A DNA stretch of 64,000 nt from Flavobacteriales bacterium (lineage in GTDB: Bacteria > Bacteroidota > Bacteroidia > Flavobacteriales_D > Crocinitomicaceae), in the NCBI GenBank assembly GCA_947500755.1, contig CANMTO010000009.1:1-64000 (forward strand), read 5' to 3'. Positions 47,001-55,053 of this stretch are shown in pieces. Both the position numbers and the translations under genes were made by a program. Position 1 is the stretch's first letter, and each line of letters opens with the position of its first letter. Under the pieces are notes generated by a model. It made no database searches. It had not been told where the DNA came from and saw only the letters and a program-made list of their open reading frames with translations.

Positions 47001-47122
47001 AATGGGACGGAACATACAAGGGCCTGCCGTGTAATTCGGGTGTTTATGCCTACATGGCGGATGTTGTATATATCACCGGTGAGAAAAAAGTGTTTTCCGG
47101 AAATATCACCTTAATTCGATAG
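44057..47122 (+). CDS. Secreted CotH-kinase-like protein with type IX sorting domain
   Basis: A 1021-residue exported protein. Order: signal peptide to about 20; lamin-tail (LTD) domain 21-160; chitobiase-C-like beta domain about 170-245 (RYTLDGTDPSAASPLYTAP); CotH kinase domain about 255-620, with E400/D403 in EKVDD and the D512-M-D514 metal motif; a glycine-rich beta segment about 645-725; thrombospondin type 3 repeats 732-925; and a gliding-motility type C-terminal domain (about 931-1021, AFSPDGIGDQ) that targets type B type IX secretion. CotH kinases of spore formers phosphorylate coat proteins; substrate here is unknown. The PorP/SprF partner begins one base after the stop. Confidence 0.88.
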   Translation: MRVSFLVFLMFSLVLPVSSQVVINEYSCSNMSGPNDAYGEKEDWIELLNTTASSVNLTGWYLSDKPTSLTKWQIPSGTIAANGYKMVFCSKRNTVNGNEYHPNFNLSQTEGDWIILTNPSLAVVDSFKIKHLTKSDHSIGRTSNGAATFSLFTTPTPNAANANPIPFYTQKPVFSLAPGFYPGSQTVSITCADPSASIRYTLDGTDPSAASPLYTAPITITTTKVLRAAAYSTSLPSFTETNTYFINVTHTVPVVSVCSQGVQQMLQTGSQNPPNRIGSFELFEDNGAFIDEGQGDFNKHGNDSWAYNQRGFDYVCRDQYGYNGDLEHQIFPEKSRDKFQRVMLKPGASDNYPFENGAHIRDAFIHTLSIRADMKLDERTWRPAVVYLNGNYWGVYEIREKVDDHDYTDYYYDQNKYNLYFLKTWGGTWQEYGSPNAQPDWTSLRNFVLNNNMGNATNFNYVDSLLNWKSLADYFMINSYTVNQDWLNWNTSWWRGLDTSADKRKWRYALWDMDATFGHYINYTGIPDASANADPCNAENLPNPGGQGHTDILDKLINENPVVEQYYITRYADLINTSFSCASMIALLDSMVNEIAPEMTGQCAKWGGTYNGWQSRVTQLRNFINQRCVALEQGLVDCYQLSGPYPVTFDVSPAGAGTLQVNSINPPQYPWSTSYFGGIQTNLQANANTGWVFSHWTVTSGAMGLAPSVPNNFINLTGPNTIVAVFVVDVPDIDGDGCLNVDELLAGTDPSVADTDGDGENDCLEIGNPAAPTDTDGDGIIDALESSTQDSDGDGVMNELDPDNNNPCIPNPNAGPCDQDNDGLTNTQETSAGTNPTNPDTDGDGINDGTEVANGSNPLDPCDPDDTLPGCQIDTDGDGLTDAQEAITGTNPLDPDTDGDGYTDGQEVNMASNPLDPCDPDDSSPDCSVGIHFPTAFSPDGIGDQLNENYAIIVGKDIKEFIFYIYDRWGNIMFESSSKTLKWDGTYKGLPCNSGVYAYMADVVYITGEKKVFSGNITLIR
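46250..46839 (+). repeat. Thrombospondin type 3 calcium-binding repeat region
   Basis: Eight repeats of D-x-D-x-D-G type (mostly DTDGDG) inside the CotH protein gene, spaced by linkers rich in Asn, Pro and Asp. They form an internal tandem repeat in DNA as well. Calcium binding is expected from the family; it is a coding repeat, not a CRISPR. Confidence 0.9.
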
Positions 47123-47123
47123 T

Positions 47124-48155
47124 ATGCAAAAAGCGGGCTGGTACATCCTTCTTGCTATACTGAGTACATTCACCGCATTTGCGCAAGATTATCAATTTAC
47201 GCAGTACGACCGAGCCCTACTCTTATTGAACCCCTCAGCTGCAGGTAATTTTGATGGCTTTGAGCGATTTTCAGTACAAAATCGGAATCAATGGGTGGGT
47301 GCTGGAACACGGTTTATGACCTCTTTAGCGGCGGCTGAATTCACCTTTGGCAAGAATAATTTTGACAATAAATCCTATGCTGGAATGGGTATTCATGTAA
47401 ACCGAGATGTTGGAGGTGATGCGCGTTTTGGGAGTAATGTTTTTGGCGCCTCCCTGAGTGGTCATTTGGTTACCTCAAAACAGTCCAAGTTTTCAGCAGG
47501 AATTCAAACGGCAGTGAGTAATCGCAGCGGAGACCTTTCGAATTTACTCTTCTTTTCGCAATGGAATGGGAGTGCTTTAGACCCAAGTATCCCTAACAAT
47601 GAGCCAAGTCAAATTGCCAGATTTAGCTATGTGGATGCCGGTGTTGGATTATCATATACCTATTCAAGTAAAGGAAATCGCGTGTCACAAGAGCGTCAAC
47701 GCTATGTTAATGTCGGTGTATTTGCACAGCACATTGCTCGACCAAGGTTGAGGTATAATGAAATTACCTATGACCGTCTTTATGTGAAGTTTGGGGGGCA
47801 TTTAGAAACAGAGGTAAATATTGGAAATAGGCTCTCGTTAGAAATGAAAACGATTCAAATGCTCCAAGGAAAACATTACCACGGGAGGTATGGGATATTG
47901 TTGAAGTCTGTCATGAAGCAAGGCGCTTCGATTACCCGTTTAAAAAACGACGCATTTTTTAGTGCAGGCTTATACATGAGTTCAACAGGAACGCTATCAC
48001 CCGTCTGCGTAGTTGACTTGGGCGGGGTCCAAATAGGCCTAAATTATGATTTAGAATTAGCAAAATTGAGCAGGGCTTACCGAAGCTCTATTGAATTTTC
48101 TTTGTCTTACGCCTTTACGCGGTCTTCCCTTTTTAAGGGAACTAAAATTGGCTAA
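47124..48155 (+). CDS. PorP/SprF family outer-membrane protein
   Basis: A 343-residue PorP/SprF-type barrel protein. Signal peptide ends near FAQ; the body starts DYQFTQYDRALLLLNPSAAG, the family hallmark, and contains NQWVGAG. In F. johnsoniae, SprF is needed for secretion of the type B substrate SprB, and PorP homologues sit next to such substrates. Here it directly follows a type B substrate gene, fitting a substrate-specific partner. Its stop shares CTAA with the convergent GH3 gene. Confidence 0.92.
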   Translation: MQKAGWYILLAILSTFTAFAQDYQFTQYDRALLLLNPSAAGNFDGFERFSVQNRNQWVGAGTRFMTSLAAAEFTFGKNNFDNKSYAGMGIHVNRDVGGDARFGSNVFGASLSGHLVTSKQSKFSAGIQTAVSNRSGDLSNLLFFSQWNGSALDPSIPNNEPSQIARFSYVDAGVGLSYTYSSKGNRVSQERQRYVNVGVFAQHIARPRLRYNEITYDRLYVKFGGHLETEVNIGNRLSLEMKTIQMLQGKHYHGRYGILLKSVMKQGASITRLKNDAFFSAGLYMSSTGTLSPVCVVDLGGVQIGLNYDLELAKLSRAYRSSIEFSLSYAFTRSSLFKGTKIG

Positions 48156-49681
48156 CCTAAGCCTTCCCGAGTTAAAAACTCAAACCATACCTTCGCTTGG
48201 TCGTCATTTAACACGCTTGGCATTTTGTTTTGTGCCCCTATTTTTTCTAAGGATTTCATATATCGGTAAATCGAGCCTTTCGGCAGGCACGTAATTCTGG
48301 GATCTTTGAGGTTGTATTTTCGGGCAGAATAATAATCATCATTAAGGGAGGACAATTCCCTGTCAATGGCCTGTATTAATTCTTCGGGGCTCATATTCGA
48401 ATCAACCGGTTCAATAAACCAATGATGAAGTTGGTGCTCTTTGTTGACAAAAATGGTGAATTCCGGTTCAATTAAGCGATTGGGTGTGTTTATGCGACTC
48501 AATGCTTGATTGATATTGTCTAAAGAAATATGTTCTCCGCATAAACTCAAGAATTGTTTGATTCTTCCAGAAATAATGAGCCTGTGTTCTCTTGCGTCAA
48601 TAAAACGAACCAAATCTCCAATCAAATAGCGCCATAAGCCCGCATTCGTAGAAATGACTAAGGCATAATCCACCCCTTCCTTAACCTCACTCACGGTGAG
48701 CGCTTTATATGCGGAAATCAATTCGCCGTCTTCATTAAAAAATCTAGAATCAAAGGGAATGAACTCGAAGAAGATGCCATTATTAAGCAATAACTTCATG
48801 CCTTTTTCAAAAGGAGAAGTTTGAAAAGCAAAGTAACCCTCACTGGCTAAATAGGTGTCAAGTAAAAAAACCTCTTTGCTACAAATATTGGTTAATCGCC
48901 CGACATATGGATCCATGTATACTCCTCCGTGGACGTACACCCTGAGATTTGGCCAAACATCATGAATGCTGTTGAGTTGGTGGCGTTCAATGATTCGTTC
49001 CATGAGCATAATACACCAACTGGGAATTCCTGCAATAATACCAATGTTCCATTGTGGGGCTTTTTCTACCATAGCGTTAAGCTTATCGTTCCAGTCTGGA
49101 ATGGAAGAAATAGCATTCCCCGGCTTGGTTATTGGCTTAACAAGAATAGAGGTATGTTTTTTTAATATGCCGCTTAAGTCCCCTTCGTAACGGGACCCAA
49201 CTTTTTTAAGTTTACTTGAACCCCCGACCGCAAGCCCTGAAGCACTAAAAAATTCTTCATTCAAGTCTATGGCATGTAAGATCGCATATTGCCGAATACT
49301 ACTCCGCTGAAACGAACGGATCATTTCCATGCTCACAGGAATTCGCTTGCTTGGACTGCCGGTGGTCCCAGAGGATAAGGCAAAATACTTGATTTTTCCA
49401 GGCCATGTACAATCACTTTTGCCAGAAATCGTATACTGCAACCACTTGGTATAAAACTCTTCGTAATCCATGATTGGAATATTTCCCTGAAATTTACTCA
49501 CCGCATTTTTGCTTTTCAAAAGCGATTTGAAATCGTGGAAAAACCCGAATTCAGTATGTTGTGCTTTCGTTAAAAGATCAACAAGGGTATTTAATTGATG
49601 CTGGTAACTAAGCTGTTTTCGATTAATCCGTTTATAGCCTAGTTCCGTAGTTTTTTTTATAAGTCGCCCAATAATTTTCAT
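48152..49681 (-). CDS. GH3 auxin-responsive-promoter family acyl-adenylate enzyme
   Basis: A 509-residue member of the GH3 family within the acyl-adenylating superfamily. The AMP-binding loop SSGTTGSPSKRIPVS is near residue 105, followed by the YLASEGYF and GLWRYLIGDLVRF motifs. Plant members conjugate amino acids to jasmonate or auxin; bacterial members are uncharacterised, so the substrate is unknown. It has a 107-base divergent intergenic space shared with uspA. Confidence 0.85.
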   Translation of the reverse strand: MKIIGRLIKKTTELGYKRINRKQLSYQHQLNTLVDLLTKAQHTEFGFFHDFKSLLKSKNAVSKFQGNIPIMDYEEFYTKWLQYTISGKSDCTWPGKIKYFALSSGTTGSPSKRIPVSMEMIRSFQRSSIRQYAILHAIDLNEEFFSASGLAVGGSSKLKKVGSRYEGDLSGILKKHTSILVKPITKPGNAISSIPDWNDKLNAMVEKAPQWNIGIIAGIPSWCIMLMERIIERHQLNSIHDVWPNLRVYVHGGVYMDPYVGRLTNICSKEVFLLDTYLASEGYFAFQTSPFEKGMKLLLNNGIFFEFIPFDSRFFNEDGELISAYKALTVSEVKEGVDYALVISTNAGLWRYLIGDLVRFIDAREHRLIISGRIKQFLSLCGEHISLDNINQALSRINTPNRLIEPEFTIFVNKEHQLHHWFIEPVDSNMSPEELIQAIDRELSSLNDDYYSARKYNLKDPRITCLPKGSIYRYMKSLEKIGAQNKMPSVLNDDQAKVWFEFLTREGLG

Positions 49682-49734
49682 AGGAGTGCATGAATTACTG
49701 TAAACAAGATTAAAATCATCTAAATTCCTTAGGT

Positions 49735-49771
49735 CAAAGTTATTAAATCTTGTTACTTTCCATTAACTTTG
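49735..49771. promoter_or_regulatory. Divergent promoter pair with inverted -7 boxes
   Basis: CAAAGTTA (49735-49742) and TAACTTTG (49764-49771) form a perfect 8-base inverted repeat, 21 bases apart. Each copy is a TAnnTTTG box read outward: one toward the GH3 gene, the other toward uspA (ATG 49789). The two promoters therefore overlap back-to-back, so each polymerase would cover the other promoter. Confidence 0.5.
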
Positions 49772-49788
49772 TTAGAAATTATACCGTT

Positions 49789-50610
49789 ATGAAACATAAG
49801 TCATTTACCGTTCCCCATGATTTTACGTCAGTTGCTGATGTTGCACTTGACCATGCTATTGAGACTGCGAAAAAAGCAAACACCACAATTCATATTTTAC
49901 ATGTAGTAGAAGACAAAGATGAAGTTGATTCTGCGACCGATAAAATTGATGATATTATTGCATCTAAGGATGTGGGTGGCGTTACATTAACAAATAATGT
50001 ACGTATTGGGAATATCTTTAAGAGTATTTCGGAATTTGCGGTTGAACATCAATCAGAATTGATTTTTATGGGAACCCATGGAGCACATGGATGGCAACAT
50101 ATTACAGGTAGTTATGCGTTACGTGTTGTAACGAGCTCTCAAGTTCCATTCGTAATTGTTCAGGACAAGCCAGTTAAAGAGGGGGGATATAAATCAATCG
50201 TTGTACCGTTGGACCTGCACATTCAGTCGCGTCAAAAACTTTCAACGGTTGCTAAATTAGCGGAGTATTTTGGATCGAAAGTTCATATTGCGTTACCGGA
50301 CGAAACAGATACGGATCTTAAAGCGCAGCTAGAAAACCATAAATCGGTATGTGAAGTGTTTTTCAAGGAGCGGCACATTGAGATGGATACAAAAATACTA
50401 CCACATGTAGGTTTTGAGAGAGAAGTGGTTAAATATGCGAGCCTTATTAATGCAGATTTAATCTCAATTATGAATCTTAATCGAAGCAATATTTTTAGCG
50501 TATTCAATGCAAAATATGAACAATATATTATTACAAACGATGCATTGATACCAACATTAATTCTTAACCCGGTGGAGGTACAAGAAATTTATGGTCATTG
50601 GTTCACCTAA
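49789..50610 (+). CDS. Universal stress protein family
   Basis: A 273-residue protein with two Usp-like alpha/beta halves. The first half (about 1-142) contains the nucleotide-binding end [14 protein letters not shown]; the second half (about 144-273) lacks that motif. The start at 49789 was chosen because a longer frame begins at 49750 in the intergenic promoter region. It lies 4 bases before fbp, suggesting co-expression under stress or starvation, but regulation is unproven. Confidence 0.85.
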   Translation: MKHKSFTVPHDFTSVADVALDHAIETAKKANTTIHILHVVEDKDEVDSATDKIDDIIASKDVGGVTLTNNVRIGNIFKSISEFAVEHQSELIFMGTHGAHGWQHITGSYALRVVTSSQVPFVIVQDKPVKEGGYKSIVVPLDLHIQSRQKLSTVAKLAEYFGSKVHIALPDETDTDLKAQLENHKSVCEVFFKERHIEMDTKILPHVGFEREVVKYASLINADLISIMNLNRSNIFSVFNAKYEQYIITNDALIPTLILNPVEVQEIYGHWFT

Positions 50611-50614
50611 TACC

Positions 50615-51616
50615 ATGTCAAAAATCATAACGTTAAATGAGTTTATCCTGCTGAATCAGCAGGATTTTCCTTTTGCAACCGGTGAACTAACTTCCATTCT
50701 TAATGATATCGCACTTGCCTCTAAAATTATAAGTCGTGATGTCCGTAGCGCAGGCCTTTCAGACCATATACTCGGTGCACAAGGAAATATAAACGTGCAG
50801 GGAGAGGCTCAACAAAAATTAGACGTGGTAGCCGATGAAACGTTTATAAAAGCCTTTGCTTCAAGCGGCGTAATCTGCGGAATTGCTTCCGAAGAAAACG
50901 ATGACTTTGTTGCTTTCGATTCTGAGGCGGCCAAACAAGGAAGGTATGTTATTCTTTTTGATCCGCTAGACGGCTCAAGTAACATTGATGTAAATGTTTC
51001 CATAGGCACCATTTTTTCAATTTACAGAAGAGTTTCCGATGTGGGAAGTCCAGCGACCCTTGAAGATATGCTTCAACCCGGGACAGCACAAGTAGCCGCA
51101 GGGTATATATTGTATGGTTCCTCTACCATGTTGGTTTATACCACCGGAAAAGGAGTTCATGGATTTACCCTCGATCCTTCGATTGGCGAATATTGTCTTT
51201 CACATCCATCCATGCACATGCCTGAAAATGGTCGTTTATATGCAATGAATGAAGGAAATATCAATGAATGTGACCCCGGTTTGGTCAAATATATTCAGTA
51301 TTGTCAAAGTAGAGAAAATCAGACAGGAATGCCCTATTCAGGAAGATATATAGGTTCCTTAGTGGCAGATTTCCATAGAAATCTAATTAAAGGGGGGATT
51401 TATATCTACCCGGCGGTGGAGGCATCACCCGAAGGAAGATTACGTTTATTATATGAATGTAATCCCTTAGCCTTTCTTGCCGAACAAGCTGGAGGCTTAG
51501 CGACCACTGGGAAAACCCGAATCATGGATCTTGTTCCAACAAGCTTACATCAGCGCGTACCGTACTTCGTTGGTTCCAAACTTATGGTAGAAAAAGCCAT
51601 GTCTTTTTTGAAATAA
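50615..51616 (+). CDS. fbp: Fructose-1,6-bisphosphatase class I
   Basis: A 333-residue class I FBPase of gluconeogenesis. The metal- and substrate-binding motif [18 protein letters not shown] is visible, with the conserved SEEN (ASEENDD) upstream and the [21 protein letters not shown] sugar-phosphate site near the C-terminus. The start at 50615, 4 bases after uspA, fits the family; a start inside uspA would add 8 extra residues. Confidence 0.97.
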   Translation: MSKIITLNEFILLNQQDFPFATGELTSILNDIALASKIISRDVRSAGLSDHILGAQGNINVQGEAQQKLDVVADETFIKAFASSGVICGIASEENDDFVAFDSEAAKQGRYVILFDPLDGSSNIDVNVSIGTIFSIYRRVSDVGSPATLEDMLQPGTAQVAAGYILYGSSTMLVYTTGKGVHGFTLDPSIGEYCLSHPSMHMPENGRLYAMNEGNINECDPGLVKYIQYCQSRENQTGMPYSGRYIGSLVADFHRNLIKGGIYIYPAVEASPEGRLRLLYECNPLAFLAEQAGGLATTGKTRIMDLVPTSLHQRVPYFVGSKLMVEKAMSFLK

Positions 51617-51642
51617 TTCGTATTCGTTTTCTTTTGATTGCC

Positions 51643-51650
51643 TACCTTTG
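51643..51650 (+). promoter_or_regulatory. -7 element of mfd
   Basis: TACCTTTG, 8 bases before the mfd ATG at 51659, so the leader would be only a few bases. No well-placed -33 element. Confidence 0.55.
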
Positions 51651-51658
51651 AGCCCCGC

Positions 51659-54600
51659 ATGGAAAACCGCTCGGCGCTTTCGATTGTTCAGCAATCTCCG
51701 GAAATTTCAGCAACGCTAAACTTATTGCGTAGTGGGGAAAAAACGCTCCAATGGGAAGGCTTAGTTGGCTCATCCTTGGCATTTTACGCTGCAGCTACAG
51801 CAGAAATTAAAGCCGGAAAACACTTGTTTATTCTTGAAGATAAAGAAGCCGCGGCCTATTTCTTAAATGATTTACAAGGAATATGTGGTAGCAATGAAAA
51901 AGCCTTGTTCTTCCCCGCATCAATGAAAAATCCTTATCAGTTAGAGGATACAGATAATGCGAATGTAGTCTATCGCGCTGAAGTCTTAGAGCGCATGAAC
52001 TCAGATAAAAAGGTGCTCATTGTCACCTATCCGGAAGCCTTATTTGAAAAAGTACCCACCCAACGAAAACTAGTGGATCACATCATGAAAATTGAGGCAG
52101 GCAAGGAATATACCGTCGATTTTTTAAATGAGTTATTGCTGGAATATGGTTTCGACCGCGTTGATTTTGTTTACCATCCCGGACAATTTGCCATTCGCGG
52201 AGGTATTTTAGATGTGTTTTCATTTGCTGCGGACCAGCCTTTCAGAGTCGAATTTTTTGGCGATGAGGTTGAAACGATTAGAGGATTTGACCCAAGCACC
52301 CAACTTTCGCAAGCTAATTATAAGTTTTTCAATGTCATTCCAAATGTGCAATCCAGCCATTTGTTAGAAGAAGTTTCTGATTTATTCTCCTACCTTGGAA
52401 CTGATGCGATGTGCTGGGTTCACAATGTTGAAGTCTTTGAAGATACGATATCAGCGATGTTTGATAAGGCGAAGACAATTTTTACAAAATCAAGCAGTAC
52501 CGTCCCATTAACACCTCCAGAGGCCTTGTTCTTAGATAGCGTTCAGTTACAAAATTCATTAACCAAAATCCCTACCGTTCATTGGGGTAAGGCTGTGAAC
52601 AAGAACCTTAAAGAAGTAGTAACATTTAAATCGATTGCACAGCCTGCATTCAATAAGAACTTCGACCTCCTCAGAAAAGACCTAACCCAATATGTGACGG
52701 AGGGATATAGCCTCCATTTTTTTTCTAACCAACCCCGACAACTTGAACGCTTAGAACAAATTTTCGCGGATACAGGTGATGGGATACCAATCATTCGAAA
52801 CCATTTTGCCTTGCATGAAGGGTTTATTCTTCCTGCCCAAAAAACATTGTGTTATACAGACCATCAAGTGTTTGAACGATACCACCGCTTTCATTTGAAA
52901 GAAGGATTTCGTCAAGCCAGCCAAGCGCTTACCCTCAAGGAATTGTATGACCTTCAAAAAGGAGATTATGTGACCCACATCGACCACGGGGTAGGGATGT
53001 TCTCCGGCCTAGAAACCATTGATGTGAACGGTAAGCCTCAAGAAGCTGTTCGCCTCGTGTATAAAGACGGGGATGTATTGTATGTTGGAATTCACTCACT
53101 GCATCGTATTTCAAAGTTTACAGGAAAAGAAGGGGCAATCCCAAAAGTTAACAAGTTAGGAACGCAAGCGTGGGCAACCTTAAAGAATAAGACTAAGAAA
53201 AAGATAAAGGAGTTGGCCTATGACTTGATTCAGTTATATGCGACCCGAAAGGCTCAACCCGGGTTTTCATTCTCTCCAGATTCCTACTTGCAAAATGAGT
53301 TGGAAGCCTCGTTTATGTATGAGGATACCCAAGATCAATTTAAGGCAACTCAAGACGTTAAAAAAGATATGGAATCCGCCTTGCCAATGGATCGCTTGGT
53401 GTGTGGCGATGTAGGCTTCGGTAAAACAGAGGTCGCGGTGCGAGCTGCATTCAAAGCAGTGTGCGATAGTAAACAAGTGGCCGTATTAGTTCCAACGACT
53501 ATTCTTTCCATGCAGCATGTTCGGTCGTTTAAAGAGCGCTTAAAAGAATTTCCCTGCACGGTGGATTATATCAATCGCTTTAAGTCGGCAAAGGATACAA
53601 GTGATACCCTTCAGCGCCTAAAAGAGGGGAAAATTGATATACTCATTGGAACACATGCCATTGTTGCAGGTAAGGTGAAATTCAAGGACCTCGGACTCAT
53701 GATCATTGATGAAGAACAAAAATTTGGTGTTGCGGTAAAGGACAAATTAAAAACGATTCGGGCCACCGTAGACACCTTGACCTTAACGGCTACACCCATC
53801 CCAAGAACGCTACAATTTTCCTTGATGGGTGCACGTGATTTAAGCATTATTAACACGCCGCCTCCAAACCGCCAACCGGTACTCACAGAGATTATTTCCT
53901 TCGATGAAGAAATCATCCGAGACGCTATTTCTTACGAAGTGAGTCGGGGAGGGCAAGTGTTTTTCGTGAATAATCGGGTGTCTAACTTGATGGAGATTTC
54001 GGGTTTGTTACAGCGCTTATGCCCAGGCTTACGGGTGGGAATAGGTCATGGCCAAATGGATGGAGAAAAGTTAGAAAAAGTCATGATGGACTTCATGGAA
54101 GGCAATTATGACGTGCTCTTGGCAACCACCATTATAGAATCAGGAATTGACATTTCTAATGCAAATACCATCATCATCAATGAAGCGCATCAATTTGGCT
54201 TAAGTGATTTACATCAATTGCGAGGTCGGGTTGGACGAAGTAATAAAAAAGGGTTCTGCTATCTGATTGCACCTCGTTTTAGTGTATTAAATTCAGAAGC
54301 AAGAAAACGATTGGAAGCCTTGGTCCAGTTTTCGGATTTAGGCAGCGGTTTTAACATTGCCATGAAGGATTTGGACATTCGAGGCGCTGGGAATATGCTG
54401 GGGGGTGAACAGAGCGGATTTATATCTGAAATAGGCTTTGAAATGTATCAGAAAATACTCAATGAAGCACTTCAGGAATTGCGAGAAACAGAATTTAAAA
54501 CGCTATTCGATGAACGTACCACCGATAACTTTAATGGGTTTGTAAACGAGTGTGTTTTTGAATCAGATTTTGAAGTCCGACTGCCAGACACCTACGTAAA

Positions 54601-55000
54601 TAATGTAGCGGAACGCCTGAGTTTGTACCAGGCCCTAGATAATTTAAAAACCGAAGCCGATCTTGATAATTTCAGGAAGGAGCTTATTGATCGCTTTGGT
54701 CCAATTCCAAGAGCAGGAAAAGAACTCTTGTTTTCCTTTCAATTGCGATGGTTAGCGCAAGAATTGGGCATGGAGCGCTTAGTGGTGAAATCCGGAAAAT
54801 TAGTAGCGTCTTTTATTTCTAATCCGCAATCCCCATTCTACGAAACTGAGGCGTTTACGCTGCTGCTACATCGAATCAATGCCATGGGTAATGGGTATCG
54901 ACTCGTTCAAAAAGACGATAAACTTCGCTTGGTGATTGAGCCCATTCTACACATAAAAGATGCCTATGAAAAATTGATGGCGTTGAAGGGGGAGAGTTAA
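51659..55000 (+). CDS. mfd: Transcription-repair coupling factor
   Basis: Mfd, 1113 residues, removes stalled RNA polymerase and recruits UvrAB. The N-terminal UvrB-like homology domain, the RNA-polymerase-interacting domain (about 440-510) and the translocase with Walker A G583DVGFGKT590 and DEEQ 684-687 are in order, followed by the helicase C-domain (RVGRSNKKG) and TRCF C-terminal domain. ATG at 51659 (MENRSALSIVQQ) was chosen because the upstream candidate runs into the TACCTTTG box. Confidence 0.97.
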   Translation: MENRSALSIVQQSPEISATLNLLRSGEKTLQWEGLVGSSLAFYAAATAEIKAGKHLFILEDKEAAAYFLNDLQGICGSNEKALFFPASMKNPYQLEDTDNANVVYRAEVLERMNSDKKVLIVTYPEALFEKVPTQRKLVDHIMKIEAGKEYTVDFLNELLLEYGFDRVDFVYHPGQFAIRGGILDVFSFAADQPFRVEFFGDEVETIRGFDPSTQLSQANYKFFNVIPNVQSSHLLEEVSDLFSYLGTDAMCWVHNVEVFEDTISAMFDKAKTIFTKSSSTVPLTPPEALFLDSVQLQNSLTKIPTVHWGKAVNKNLKEVVTFKSIAQPAFNKNFDLLRKDLTQYVTEGYSLHFFSNQPRQLERLEQIFADTGDGIPIIRNHFALHEGFILPAQKTLCYTDHQVFERYHRFHLKEGFRQASQALTLKELYDLQKGDYVTHIDHGVGMFSGLETIDVNGKPQEAVRLVYKDGDVLYVGIHSLHRISKFTGKEGAIPKVNKLGTQAWATLKNKTKKKIKELAYDLIQLYATRKAQPGFSFSPDSYLQNELEASFMYEDTQDQFKATQDVKKDMESALPMDRLVCGDVGFGKTEVAVRAAFKAVCDSKQVAVLVPTTILSMQHVRSFKERLKEFPCTVDYINRFKSAKDTSDTLQRLKEGKIDILIGTHAIVAGKVKFKDLGLMIIDEEQKFGVAVKDKLKTIRATVDTLTLTATPIPRTLQFSLMGARDLSIINTPPPNRQPVLTEIISFDEEIIRDAISYEVSRGGQVFFVNNRVSNLMEISGLLQRLCPGLRVGIGHGQMDGEKLEKVMMDFMEGNYDVLLATTIIESGIDISNANTIIINEAHQFGLSDLHQLRGRVGRSNKKGFCYLIAPRFSVLNSEARKRLEALVQFSDLGSGFNIAMKDLDIRGAGNMLGGEQSGFISEIGFEMYQKILNEALQELRETEFKTLFDERTTDNFNGFVNECVFESDFEVRLPDTYVNNVAERLSLYQALDNLKTEADLDNFRKELIDRFGPIPRAGKELLFSFQLRWLAQELGMERLVVKSGKLVASFISNPQSPFYETEAFTLLLHRINAMGNGYRLVQKDDKLRLVIEPILHIKDAYEKLMALKGES

Positions 55001-55053
55001 CAGGATTCGTCTGCGATCTTTAATTAAATTTACAATAGAAAAACGAATAGCTT

